In this document: positions 1-6,115 of the stretch, in pieces | Layout of the letters: each line of letters begins with the position of its first letter | Position numbering within the stretch: the stretch's first letter is position 1 | Source of the DNA: an uncultured Collinsella sp. | Lineage (GTDB): Bacteria > Actinomycetota > Coriobacteriia > Coriobacteriales > Coriobacteriaceae | Direction: 5' to 3' | DNA: 7,091 nt | Assembly: GCA_937937835.1 (NCBI GenBank) | Contig: CALDBJ010000128.1 | Span: 1 to 7,091, forward strand | Notes under the pieces: generated by a model | Database searches by the model: none | The model's input: only the letters and a program-made list of their open reading frames with translations | What the model was told of the DNA's origin: nothing | Position numbers and translations under genes: made by a program

Positions 1-37
1 CACGAACAGGAGGCCACTTAATGTGGCCTCCGTCGTG
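1..37. repeat. Perfect 9-bp inverted repeat (hairpin) at window edge
   Basis: Bases 9-17 (GGAGGCCAC) are exactly complementary to 23-31 (GTGGCCTCC) around a 5-base loop. Bases 1-5 can also pair with 33-37, separated by a small internal loop, which makes one long hairpin. No T-run follows on either strand, so it is not a typical intrinsic terminator. It may be the tail of an upstream transcript, part of a structured RNA cut by the window edge, or a protein site. No known RNA family was recognised. Confidence 0.5.
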
Positions 38-47
38 AGCAGGACTG

Positions 48-108
48 TAGAGCAGGAAACTTAACCCCCGCCCCGGAGCCCAGCGGGCAACCCCTCCCTT
101 GTGCTCTA
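48..108 (+). other. Possible stem-loop upstream of the ABC operon
   Basis: TAGAGCA at 48-54 is perfectly complementary to TGCTCTA at 102-108. A GC-rich inner hairpin is possible between CCCGC (67-71) and GCGGG (83-87). The closing arm overlaps the proposed -35 element, so the structure would belong to an upstream transcript or be fortuitous. No conserved riboswitch signature was recognised. The pairing is seen in the sequence; any role is inference. Confidence 0.25.
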
Positions 109-127
109 TCACGCTAAAGTGTATGAT
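99..127 (+). promoter_or_regulatory. Candidate sigma-70-type promoter for the ABC operon
   Basis: The -10 hexamer TATGAT (122-127) matches the consensus at 5 of 6 positions. It lies 17 bases after TTGTGC (99-104), which keeps only the TTG of the -35 consensus. Transcription would start near 133-136, giving a 5' UTR of about 50 bases before the ATG at 184. The weak -35 suggests either a modest promoter or one that relies on an activator. Confidence 0.45.
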
Positions 128-165
128 TCTGAACGTTACATGACTCACTTTACCTAACTAAAGTG
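114..165 (+). promoter_or_regulatory. Candidate operator: three TAAAGTG half-sites
   Basis: CACTTTA (146-152) and TAAAGTG (159-165) form a perfect 7-bp inverted repeat with a 6-base spacer. CTAAAGTG also occurs at 114-121, directly touching the proposed -10, and is repeated exactly at 158-165, 44 bases downstream. This suits a dimeric repressor bound over the promoter and early transcript. The inverted repeat could instead form an RNA hairpin just upstream of the ribosome-binding site. The spacing and half-site do not match the ArgR or CodY consensus I know, so the regulator is unassigned. Confidence 0.4.
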
Positions 166-170
166 CCATC

Positions 171-177
171 AAGGGGG
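171..177 (+). promoter_or_regulatory. Ribosome-binding site that sets the start at 184
   Basis: AAGGGGG ends 6 bases before ATG 184. A GTG in the same frame at 163 lies upstream of this site and inside the TAAAGTG repeat, so it is not the start. ATG 196 is in frame but more distant, and using it would trim the residues just before the twin-arginine motif. Confidence 0.7.
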
Positions 178-183
178 AATACC

Positions 184-1044
184 ATGAATACCGATATGTC
201 TCGTCGTCAGTTTGTTGGTCTAGCCGGTTCGCTCGCTACGGTTCTAGGTCTTGGCCTGGTAGGCTGCGGTGGTGGTGCCGGTAAGGGTTCCGCTGCCGGT
301 TCTGCTGCAGCCAAGGATGTGAAGGGCGCTGCGGAGTCCAAGAAGCTCGTGGTGGGCTTTGATAAGTCCTATCCTCCGTACGGCTTTGTGGGCGACGATG
401 GCGAGTACACCGGCTTTGATCTCGATCTGGCCAAGGCTGTTGCCGATAAGCAGGGCTGGGAGGTCAAATACGAGGCCATCGACTGGGATGCCAAGGATAC
501 GCTGCTTAACTCGGGCGCCATCAACTGCATCTGGAATGGCTTTACCATGGAGGGCCGTGAGGACGACTACACGTTCTCCGAGCCGTACATGCTCAACGAG
601 CAGGTGCTGGTGGTAAAGAAGGATGCAGGCATCAAGAGCTGGGACGATCTTGCCGGCAAGACCGTGATTACCCAGACCGATTCCGCTGCGCAGGATGTGC
701 TTGAGGGTGACCAGAAGGATCTGGCGGCGACGTTTGCCACGCTCGACACCATCGGTGAGTACAACACGGCGTTTATGCAGCTCGAGAGCGGCGCGGTCGA
801 TGCCGTGGCTTGCGACCTTTCGATTGCCCAGTATCAGCTTGCCGCCAAGCCCGATGCTTATACGCAGCTTGATGAGCCGCTGTCCAGCGAGCACTACGCC
901 GTCGGCTTTAAGAAGGGCGACACCAAGTCGGCCGACGCCGTGACCGAGTCGCTCAAGGCACTCTACGATTACGGTACGGTTAAGGATCTCTGCGACAAGT
1001 ATTCAAGCTATGGTCTATCTTTCGATAATTGGGTGCTCAAGTAA
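184..1044 (+). CDS. Amino-acid ABC transporter substrate-binding lipoprotein (Tat signal)
   Basis: This 286-residue extracellular binding protein of SBP family 3 (PF00497 type) would capture a polar amino acid or similar solute for the permease and ATPase encoded next. The N-terminus has a twin-arginine motif SRRQFVG (6-12), a hydrophobic core (about 13-26) and a lipobox LVGC with Cys28 as the lipidation site. It therefore looks like a Tat-exported, membrane-tethered lipoprotein. A short Gly/Ala/Lys linker precedes the binding fold, which starts near KLVVGFD (54). The family signature GFDLDLA lies at 77-83. Arg125 (in GRED) and Asp211 (in AVACD) sit where HisJ/GlnH-type proteins hold the ligand carboxylate and amino groups. 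The stop codon overlaps the permease start by one base. Family assignment is firm; the exact substrate cannot be read from sequence. Confidence 0.93.
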   Translation: MNTDMSRRQFVGLAGSLATVLGLGLVGCGGGAGKGSAAGSAAAKDVKGAAESKKLVVGFDKSYPPYGFVGDDGEYTGFDLDLAKAVADKQGWEVKYEAIDWDAKDTLLNSGAINCIWNGFTMEGREDDYTFSEPYMLNEQVLVVKKDAGIKSWDDLAGKTVITQTDSAAQDVLEGDQKDLAATFATLDTIGEYNTAFMQLESGAVDAVACDLSIAQYQLAAKPDAYTQLDEPLSSEHYAVGFKKGDTKSADAVTESLKALYDYGTVKDLCDKYSSYGLSFDNWVLK

Positions 1045-1697
1045 TGTCTATTCAGGTCATGATGCAGATGCTTGGCCAGGGATTCTTGGTCAGTTTGCAG
1101 TTGTTTGTGCTGACACTGCTGGGGTCGATTCCGCTGGGAATCCCCGTGGCGTTTATGCGCATGAGCAAAATCGCGCCGCTTCGCTGGATTGCGCGCATCT
1201 ACATTTCGGTCATGCGCGGTACGCCGCTCATGCTGCAGATGTTTGCCATCTACTTTGCCCCGTACTACGTGTTTGGCATTTCGCTCACGCCCGATTCCAA
1301 GTGGACGGCGTGCGTCGTGGCGTTCATCATCAACTACGCCGGTTACTTTGCCGAGATCTATCGCTCGGGCTTGCAGTCCATTCCGCGCGGTCAATACGAG
1401 GCTGCCGAGGTGCTGGGCTATTCGCGCGTGCAGACGTTTCTGTATATCGTGATGCCGCAGGTCGCCAAGCGTATTCTGCCGGCGATGGGCAACGAGATCA
1501 TCACGCTGGTCAAGGACACGTCGCTGGCGTTTGCCATTGGCGTGGGTGAGATGTTCTCGACGGCCAAGGCGCTGGTCGCCTCGCAGGTGAGCATGGTGCC
1601 GTTTGCGATCGCGGCGCTGATTTACTGGGTCTTTAATTTCGTCGTCGAGATGCTGCTGGGCGCCGCCGAGAAAAAATTGGATTACTACCATGATTAA
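1044..1697 (+). CDS. Amino-acid ABC transporter permease (HisM/GlnP type)
   Basis: This 217-residue integral membrane subunit belongs to the polar amino-acid uptake (HAAT) family. Hydrophobic stretches near residues 14-36, 62-80, 88-106 and 186-206 are plausible membrane helices. RGTPLMLQMF (58-67) is the family's N-terminal conserved segment. The cytoplasmic EAA loop that contacts the ATPase spans about 119-139, beginning EAAEVLG and ending MPQ. Length is normal for the family. A single permease in the operon implies a homodimer. ATG 1044 shares one base with the upstream stop (TAATG), and no strong Shine-Dalgarno is visible, so translational coupling is likely. A TTG at 1029 in the same frame would add five residues but is less likely. 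Confidence 0.93.
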   Translation: MSIQVMMQMLGQGFLVSLQLFVLTLLGSIPLGIPVAFMRMSKIAPLRWIARIYISVMRGTPLMLQMFAIYFAPYYVFGISLTPDSKWTACVVAFIINYAGYFAEIYRSGLQSIPRGQYEAAEVLGYSRVQTFLYIVMPQVAKRILPAMGNEIITLVKDTSLAFAIGVGEMFSTAKALVASQVSMVPFAIAALIYWVFNFVVEMLLGAAEKKLDYYHD

Positions 1698-2454
1698 TTC
1701 GGTAATGAATATATCGAACGCGCGTAAGGCGTTTGGCGGCAATGAGGTGCTCAAGGATATCTCGCTTGAGGTGAAGCGTGGCGAGGTCGTGGCGATTATC
1801 GGGCCTTCGGGTGGCGGCAAGTCCACGCTGCTGCGGTGTGCCACGCTGCTCGAGACACTCGACGGAGGCTCGCTCTCGTTTGGCGACCTTGCCGTTGCGA
1901 CGGATGCGGGTTCGGGCGCGGTCTATGCGAAGGGCGATGTGCCCAAGCAGGCGCGCTCGCGATTCGGCCTGGTGTTCCAAAATTACAACCTGTTCCCGCA
2001 CTATACGGTGATGAAAAACATCACCGATGCGCCGATTCGCGTGCTTAAGCGTCCGCGCGAGCAGGCGGAAGCCCGCGCTCACGAGCTGATTGCACAAATG
2101 GGGCTGACGGGCAACGAGAACAAGGTGCCGTGTGAGCTTTCGGGCGGTCAGCAACAGCGTGTGAGTATCGCCCGCGCCCTGGCGCTCGATCCGGAAATCT
2201 TATTCTTTGACGAGCCGACCTCGGCGCTCGATCCCGAGCTAACGGCCGAGGTGCTGCGTGTCATTAAAGACCTGGCGGCGCAGAATATGACGATGGTGAT
2301 CGTGACCCATGCGATGCAGTTTGCGCGCGATGTTGCCGATCGCGTGGTCTTTATGGACGGAGGCCGCATTGTCGAGGAGGGCCCGGCCGAGCAGGTTATC
2401 GATCATCCGCGTGAGCAACGTACCCGTGAGTTCTTGAGTCGTATCGAGGGCTAA
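1690..2454 (+). CDS. Amino-acid ABC transporter ATP-binding protein (GlnQ/HisP type)
   Basis: This 254-residue cytoplasmic ATPase powers the importer. All ABC motifs are intact: Walker A GPSGGGKST (38-46), Q-loop Gln97 (VFQNYNLFPH), signature LSGGQQQR (150-157), Walker B ILFFDEP (170-176) with catalytic Glu175, D-loop SALD (178-181) and H-loop His207. The NYNLFPH and THAMQFARDVADRV segments are typical of the polar amino-acid group (GlnQ, HisP, ArtP). The gene overlaps the permease by 8 bases (ATGATTAA) and is probably translated by coupling. A second ATG at 1705 would remove five residues and has no ribosome-binding site, so 1690 is preferred. A terminator follows 21 bases after the stop. 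It is the last gene of the operon. Confidence 0.95.
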   Translation: MINSVMNISNARKAFGGNEVLKDISLEVKRGEVVAIIGPSGGGKSTLLRCATLLETLDGGSLSFGDLAVATDAGSGAVYAKGDVPKQARSRFGLVFQNYNLFPHYTVMKNITDAPIRVLKRPREQAEARAHELIAQMGLTGNENKVPCELSGGQQQRVSIARALALDPEILFFDEPTSALDPELTAEVLRVIKDLAAQNMTMVIVTHAMQFARDVADRVVFMDGGRIVEEGPAEQVIDHPREQRTREFLSRIEG

Positions 2455-2475
2455 GCTCAGCTATGTATTGAGAAG

Positions 2476-2517
2476 AAGCCGCCGCGGGTCTTATGGACTG
2501 CGGCGGCTTTTATTTGT
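2476..2517 (+). terminator. Intrinsic terminator of the ABC operon
   Basis: GCCGCCGC (2478-2485) pairs perfectly with GCGGCGGC (2500-2507), extended by AA/TT on the outside. The 14-base loop holds a small GTC/GAC inner stem. The 3' side runs into TTTTATTTGT. This is a classic rho-independent terminator. Confidence 0.88.
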
Positions 2518-2751
2518 ATCGATGGGGTTTAATAATCGCCTGGCATACTTGCTCTGTCCTCTCGCCGCCTGTATTCATACGTGCGCCGAAAGGTATGCAT
2601 GGACAGCCGCCCGTGAGGGTAGGGTGGTGGCATAGGACATTTGGAGGGTGAGTCGGCTCGGCTGCCGACCATGCTGCTCCCGGGATGGCACCGACCGCGA
2701 ACTCTCCCCGTTGGCGTCGCGCATTGCGCGCGGCCCTGCAAGGAGGTCATC
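2518..2751 (+). other. Non-coding leader with inverted repeats before the EF-G-like gene
   Basis: No convincing gene lies here, and a promoter could not be placed with confidence. The distal half can fold as a multibranch RNA. GGAGGGT (2643-2649) pairs with ACTCTCC (2701-2707) with one G-U wobble, enclosing GTCGGC (2652-2657) paired with GCCGAC (2664-2669). CCGAC recurs at 2691-2695 and is an alternative partner for GTCGG. A further hairpin, CGCGC (2718-2722) with GCGCG (2726-2730), sits just upstream of the Shine-Dalgarno. Farther upstream, GCATAC (2543-2548) and GTATGC (2593-2598) form a distant inverted repeat around GTATTCATAC (2571-2580). No known riboswitch class was recognised. A cis-regulatory RNA is inference. 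Confidence 0.35.
2740..2746 (+). promoter_or_regulatory. Strong Shine-Dalgarno deciding the start at 2752
   Basis: AAGGAGG is a full-strength site 5 bases before ATG 2752. The reading frame is open further upstream to a TTG at 2641, but that stretch resembles structured leader and does not align with the EF-G N-terminus, so 2752 is the start. Confidence 0.85.
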
Positions 2752-4827
2752 ATGGGTGCTCCCAAGACCGGTAACGTAAGGAACGTGGTGCTCGTAGGCC
2801 AAGGCGGGGTGGGCAAGACTTCACTCGCCGAGGCCATGCTCCACCTTTCCGGCAAGACCGCCCGCCTGGGCGGCCACGACGGCACCAAGCCCACGCTCGA
2901 CTATGACCCCGAAGAGGTCAAGCGTGCATTTTCCATCTCGACGACCATCGCGCCGATCGACTGGAAGGGCGCGCGCATCAATGTGCTCGATGCCCCGTGC
3001 TACCCCGATTTTATCGGCGACGCCTTTGCCGCGATGAGCGTCTGCGAGACGGCTCTGTTTGTGGTCGACGCCGAGGCCGGCCCGCAGCCTACGACGGTTA
3101 AGCTCTGGTATGCCGCCGAGGACCTGCGCCTGGCGCGTGCGGTGTTCGTAAACCGCCTGTCGCGCTCCGAGGCCAGCTTTGCGACCACGATGGACCTGCT
3201 GCAGGAGCGCTTTGGCACGCGCCTGGGCGCCGTGACCCTTCCCTGGGGTGAGGGCGAGGACTTTGACGGCATCATCGACCTGGTGCGCATGAAGGCGCGC
3301 CATTGCAACGGCACCGAAGCCGTTGAGTCGGAGATTCCCGAGGAGTATCGTGCCCAGGCCGAGGAAGCCCATGACCATCTGTGCGAGCTGGTGGCCGAGG
3401 CTGACGATGAACTGATGATGAAGTACTTGGAAGGCGAGGAGACGCTGACGCAGGAGGAGCTTGAAGGCCTGCTGTCGAAGGCGATCGCCGAGCGCATCTT
3501 TGTGCCGGTCTTTGCGGGCGATTGCATTAAGGAGCAGGGCGTCAACTCGCTGATGGACGACATCGCCACATACTTCCCGGCGCCGACCGACTACGGCGAG
3601 ATGCCGCTTATCGACGGCGATTCGCTCAAGATTTCAAGCGACGATGATCGTCCGGTGGCGTTTGTGTTTAAGACCCTGGCCGATCCGCAGCAGGGTCGCA
3701 TCAGCTTTATTAAGGTGCTGACGGGTACGCTTGAGCCGGGCCTTGAGCTGGTCAACGCGCGCACGCGCAAGGGCGACCGTCTGGCTCACCTGTATGTGAT
3801 GTGCGGCCGCGACATGACCGAGGTCGGTCACGCCTATGCCGGCGACATTATCGTGGCACCCAAGCTGGCGGCCGAGACGGGCGATACGCTCTCGATTACC
3901 GGCAAGGTCGAGGCTGCGGCGTTTAAGTTCCCCAACTCGCAGTACCGCATCGCCATCGAGGCCGAGAATCGCGGCGACGAAGAGAAGCTCTACACGTTTA
4001 TCGAGAAGGCCTGCAAGGCCGATCCGACCATGAGCATCGATCGTGACGAGGAGACGGGCCAGACCATTATCTCCGCCGTTGGTGAGGCGCAGGTTTCGGT
4101 GCTGCTCAACCGTTTGGAGGATCGCACCAAGGTCGTGGCCAAGAGCGTGCCGATCCGCATTCCGTATCGCGAGACCATTCGCCGTACGGCAAGCGCGCAG
4201 GGCCGCCACAAGAAACAGACTGGCGGTGCCGGTCAGTATGGCGACTGCTGGCTGCGCGTTGAGCCGCTCATTGGGCCCGACGGCACGAGCGATGGCTATG
4301 AGTTTGTAGACGAGGTCGTGGGTGGCCGCATCCCGCGCTCGCTCATCCCCGCCGTGGACAAGGGTGTCCAGGAGACCATGAAGGACGGCATCATTGCCGG
4401 CTACCCGCTCACGGGCATTCGCGTGGCTGTGTACGACGGCTCGTATCACAGCGTCGACTCCAACGAGATGGCGTTCCGCGCGGCGGCTCGCATCGGCCTG
4501 CGCAAGGCGTGCGCCGATGCCGACCCGGTGGTGCTGGAGCCCATCGAGGAAATCACGGTGACTATTCCCGAAAGCTACGCCGGCGCTGTGATGGGCGACA
4601 TCTCGGCATCGCGCGGTCGCGTGACGGGTATGGAGACCGATGAGCGCGGCGACACCGTGGTCATTGCCCAGGCGCCGCTGGCAGAGCTGACGGATTATTC
4701 GACGCGCCTGCGCTCTATCACGCGCGGCACGGGTGACTTTACCATGAAGCCCGCTGGCTACGAGCAGGTTCCCTACGATGTTCAGGCCAAGCTGGTCGAG
4801 CGCTATGAGGAGGGCCGCGCCAAGTAG
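2752..4827 (+). CDS. Elongation factor G-like protein (EF-G paralogue with altered G domain)
   Basis: This 691-residue protein has the full EF-G architecture: G domain (about 8-285), domain II (about 299-385), domain III (about 394-470), domain IV (about 471-590, with QTGGAGQYG near 490 and the HSVDSNEMAF segment) and domain V (about 593-680). The P-loop is intact (GQGGVGKTS, 16-24). The other GTPase motifs depart from canonical EF-G. The switch I RGITI region reads RAFSI (58-62), DTPGH reads DAPCY (80-84), NKMD reads NRLS (134-137), and the G5 GSA reads GDC (256-258). It is therefore unlikely to be the housekeeping translocase. It resembles the actinobacterial EF-G2/FusA2 group, where a mycobacterial member is reported to bind GTP without ribosome-stimulated hydrolysis. 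It is probably a cytoplasmic, ribosome-associated factor of unknown job. It appears monocistronic, between two terminators. The EF-G-like call is firm; function is not. Confidence 0.92.
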   Translation: MGAPKTGNVRNVVLVGQGGVGKTSLAEAMLHLSGKTARLGGHDGTKPTLDYDPEEVKRAFSISTTIAPIDWKGARINVLDAPCYPDFIGDAFAAMSVCETALFVVDAEAGPQPTTVKLWYAAEDLRLARAVFVNRLSRSEASFATTMDLLQERFGTRLGAVTLPWGEGEDFDGIIDLVRMKARHCNGTEAVESEIPEEYRAQAEEAHDHLCELVAEADDELMMKYLEGEETLTQEELEGLLSKAIAERIFVPVFAGDCIKEQGVNSLMDDIATYFPAPTDYGEMPLIDGDSLKISSDDDRPVAFVFKTLADPQQGRISFIKVLTGTLEPGLELVNARTRKGDRLAHLYVMCGRDMTEVGHAYAGDIIVAPKLAAETGDTLSITGKVEAAAFKFPNSQYRIAIEAENRGDEEKLYTFIEKACKADPTMSIDRDEETGQTIISAVGEAQVSVLLNRLEDRTKVVAKSVPIRIPYRETIRRTASAQGRHKKQTGGAGQYGDCWLRVEPLIGPDGTSDGYEFVDEVVGGRIPRSLIPAVDKGVQETMKDGIIAGYPLTGIRVAVYDGSYHSVDSNEMAFRAAARIGLRKACADADPVVLEPIEEITVTIPESYAGAVMGDISASRGRVTGMETDERGDTVVIAQAPLAELTDYSTRLRSITRGTGDFTMKPAGYEQVPYDVQAKLVERYEEGRAK

Positions 4828-4860
4828 CGTGTGGTTTTGCCTGCAATGTGGACGCTGACG

Positions 4861-4897
4861 AAAAGGCCGCCCTGGGTAATCCAGGGCGGCCTTTTTT
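4861..4897 (+). terminator. Strong intrinsic terminator, possibly bidirectional
   Basis: GGCCGCCCTGG (4865-4875) pairs perfectly with CCAGGGCGGCC (4881-4891) around the loop GTAAT. Flanking AAAA and TTTTTT extend the stem, and six T residues (4892-4897) end the plus-strand transcript of the EF-G-like gene. On the minus strand the same hairpin is followed by four T residues, so it may also stop the convergent nuclease transcript about 60 bases after its stop codon. Confidence 0.9.
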
Positions 4898-4956
4898 GAT
4901 CCCATGGGGACGGAGGAAAACGAATCATTTTTGGGTTACGGGCGGTGCGGTCGGCA

Positions 4957-5940
4957 CTAGTCTCCGGATGCCTGGTTGCGGCCGGTGGCGTAGTCGATCT
5001 GCACGTGCGGCTGCAGGTTGTAGCAGTACACGTGGAAGCAGAGGGTCTTGCCGTGGTCCTCGACCGATTGCGCCTCAAGGCGCACGCCGCGGCAGACAAG
5101 TTCCTCTTCGTTATACATGGGTGTGACGCGATAGAGCACGTGGTTGCCCGTCTCGCGGATGTAGCCGAGAATCTGCTCCTCAAACGGCAGCATGCCTGTC
5201 TCGTTGAGATAACGCGTGCCGGTGAGGAGATTCTTGCGGTTGGCGTTTTCGCCGCAGAGCGACCAGGCGATGAGATGGCAGCGGTTGTAGAGGCTCTGGC
5301 CCGGAATAAAGTCGTAGCGCTGCTGGCGCCATCCAGCGGGATGGATACGCGAGATATCGCCGCGCTCGCCTTGACCGAGTGATTCGGGGCCCACGCAGGC
5401 GAGCGCTTTGCGGGTGCGGCCCAGGCTGTCAAGCTTGGAGAACTTCTTAAAGCAACCCTCTTCTGTAGCGCGCTCGTATTCATCGAGCGTGAATGATGGT
5501 GTGCCGAGCGGGTGCGTGCTGTCGGCGCGCAGGGCAACGTAGGGGTTGCCGGCGTAGTCGGGAATGCTGCTGAGATAAACACCGCGGGCGCGGTTGAGGT
5601 CGGGGTTTTCGACCTCGTCGATGGGGGTGGCGGCGCTGTCCGCGGAAGCGCCGTCGCCGGTGTCGGTTGTGGCGGAATCGGAGCCATCGCCAGAGTCCTG
5701 GCTGTTTTGAGGGTCCGGGGAGCTCGCCGTTCCTGATTCGAGCCGATCGACCAGGTCCGCCTCGTCGTCGGTGCGGCTGGGACTTTCGTTTTGTTTTTCG
5801 GCCAGAGCCGCTGCCTGCTCATCGCTTTGCGGCGACAACAGTTTGGGCGCTCCGTCGAGCGATCCCGTAAACAGCGCAAACCCCAACGCCAGGGCGGTGC
5901 CGATGGAAAGTACTTGCTTGTAGGCGGGCTTGTGCGACAT
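4957..5940 (-). CDS. Exported DNA/RNA non-specific endonuclease (EndA/NucA-like)
   Basis: This 327-residue protein has a short basic N-terminus and a hydrophobic segment (about 9-27) that acts as a signal peptide or anchor; no lipobox is seen. A long Ser/Asp/Glu/Ala-rich, probably disordered linker (about 38-115) leads to the nuclease domain (about 145-320). That domain matches the DNA-entry nuclease type, with DSLGRTRKALACVG (171-184), YNRCHLIAWSL (218-228), GENANRKNLLTGTRYLN (230-246), MLPFE (250-254), GNHVLYRVTP (265-274) and IDYATG (315-320). His222 is the expected general base, and the Asn residues of ENANRKN and RYLN are candidate metal ligands. The usual DRGH motif reads NRCH. The start is supported by AGGAG (minus strand, 5950-5946), 5 bases before ATG. 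It would cut nucleic acid outside the membrane, in nutrient scavenging, DNA uptake or defence against extracellular DNA; no competence gene is in view. Confidence 0.9.
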   Translation of the reverse strand: MSHKPAYKQVLSIGTALALGFALFTGSLDGAPKLLSPQSDEQAAALAEKQNESPSRTDDEADLVDRLESGTASSPDPQNSQDSGDGSDSATTDTGDGASADSAATPIDEVENPDLNRARGVYLSSIPDYAGNPYVALRADSTHPLGTPSFTLDEYERATEEGCFKKFSKLDSLGRTRKALACVGPESLGQGERGDISRIHPAGWRQQRYDFIPGQSLYNRCHLIAWSLCGENANRKNLLTGTRYLNETGMLPFEEQILGYIRETGNHVLYRVTPMYNEEELVCRGVRLEAQSVEDHGKTLCFHVYCYNLQPHVQIDYATGRNQASGD

Positions 5941-6115
5941 TGAGGCTCCTGGATGGACGGTTGGGAATCTACCAGTCTAGCAGGAGCCGCCCTTGGACGT
6001 TTGCTCGGTCGAATGCGTAAGATGTGAGGCAAGCGATACTGATGAGGTTGTACCGTATAGGCTGGGAAAGCGACATGCTTTTTTCTGCTGAGAACAATGC
6101 GAGAGAGAAGGCCCC

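Noticed and set aside
163..183. GTG 163 as start of the binding protein
   Set aside because: The GTG lies inside the TAAAGTG repeat and upstream of the ribosome-binding site at 171-177, which serves ATG 184.
1008..1844. Minus-strand open frame opposite the permease and ATPase start
   Set aside because: It is antisense to two well-supported overlapping genes, and its His/Arg-rich translation has no recognisable domain.
2641..2710. Known riboswitch class (ZTP, SAM, cobalamin, TPP and others) in the EF-G-like leader
   Set aside because: I compared the conserved core words I know for these classes and found no match, so only an unclassified structured leader is claimed.
2641..2751. N-terminal extension of the EF-G-like protein from TTG 2641
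   Set aside because: The frame is open, but the extra 37 residues do not resemble the EF-G N-terminus and a perfect AAGGAGG sits 5 bases before ATG 2752.
3634..4905. Long minus-strand open frame (423 codons) opposite the EF-G-like gene
   Set aside because: It lies almost wholly antisense to a gene with clear EF-G domains, its translation has no recognisable domain and is rich in Arg/His/Ala, and such frames are common opposite GC-rich genes.
4803..6032. Minus-strand open frame (409 codons) overlapping the nuclease
   Set aside because: The translation is Arg/Ser/Thr/Pro-rich with no domain, while another frame of the same strand gives a clear nuclease with a ribosome-binding site.
5941..6115. 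Promoters in the divergent nuclease-modD gap
   Set aside because: Several weak hexamers exist on both strands, such as TTGGAC with TAAGAT at 19-base spacing, but none has acceptable consensus and spacing together.
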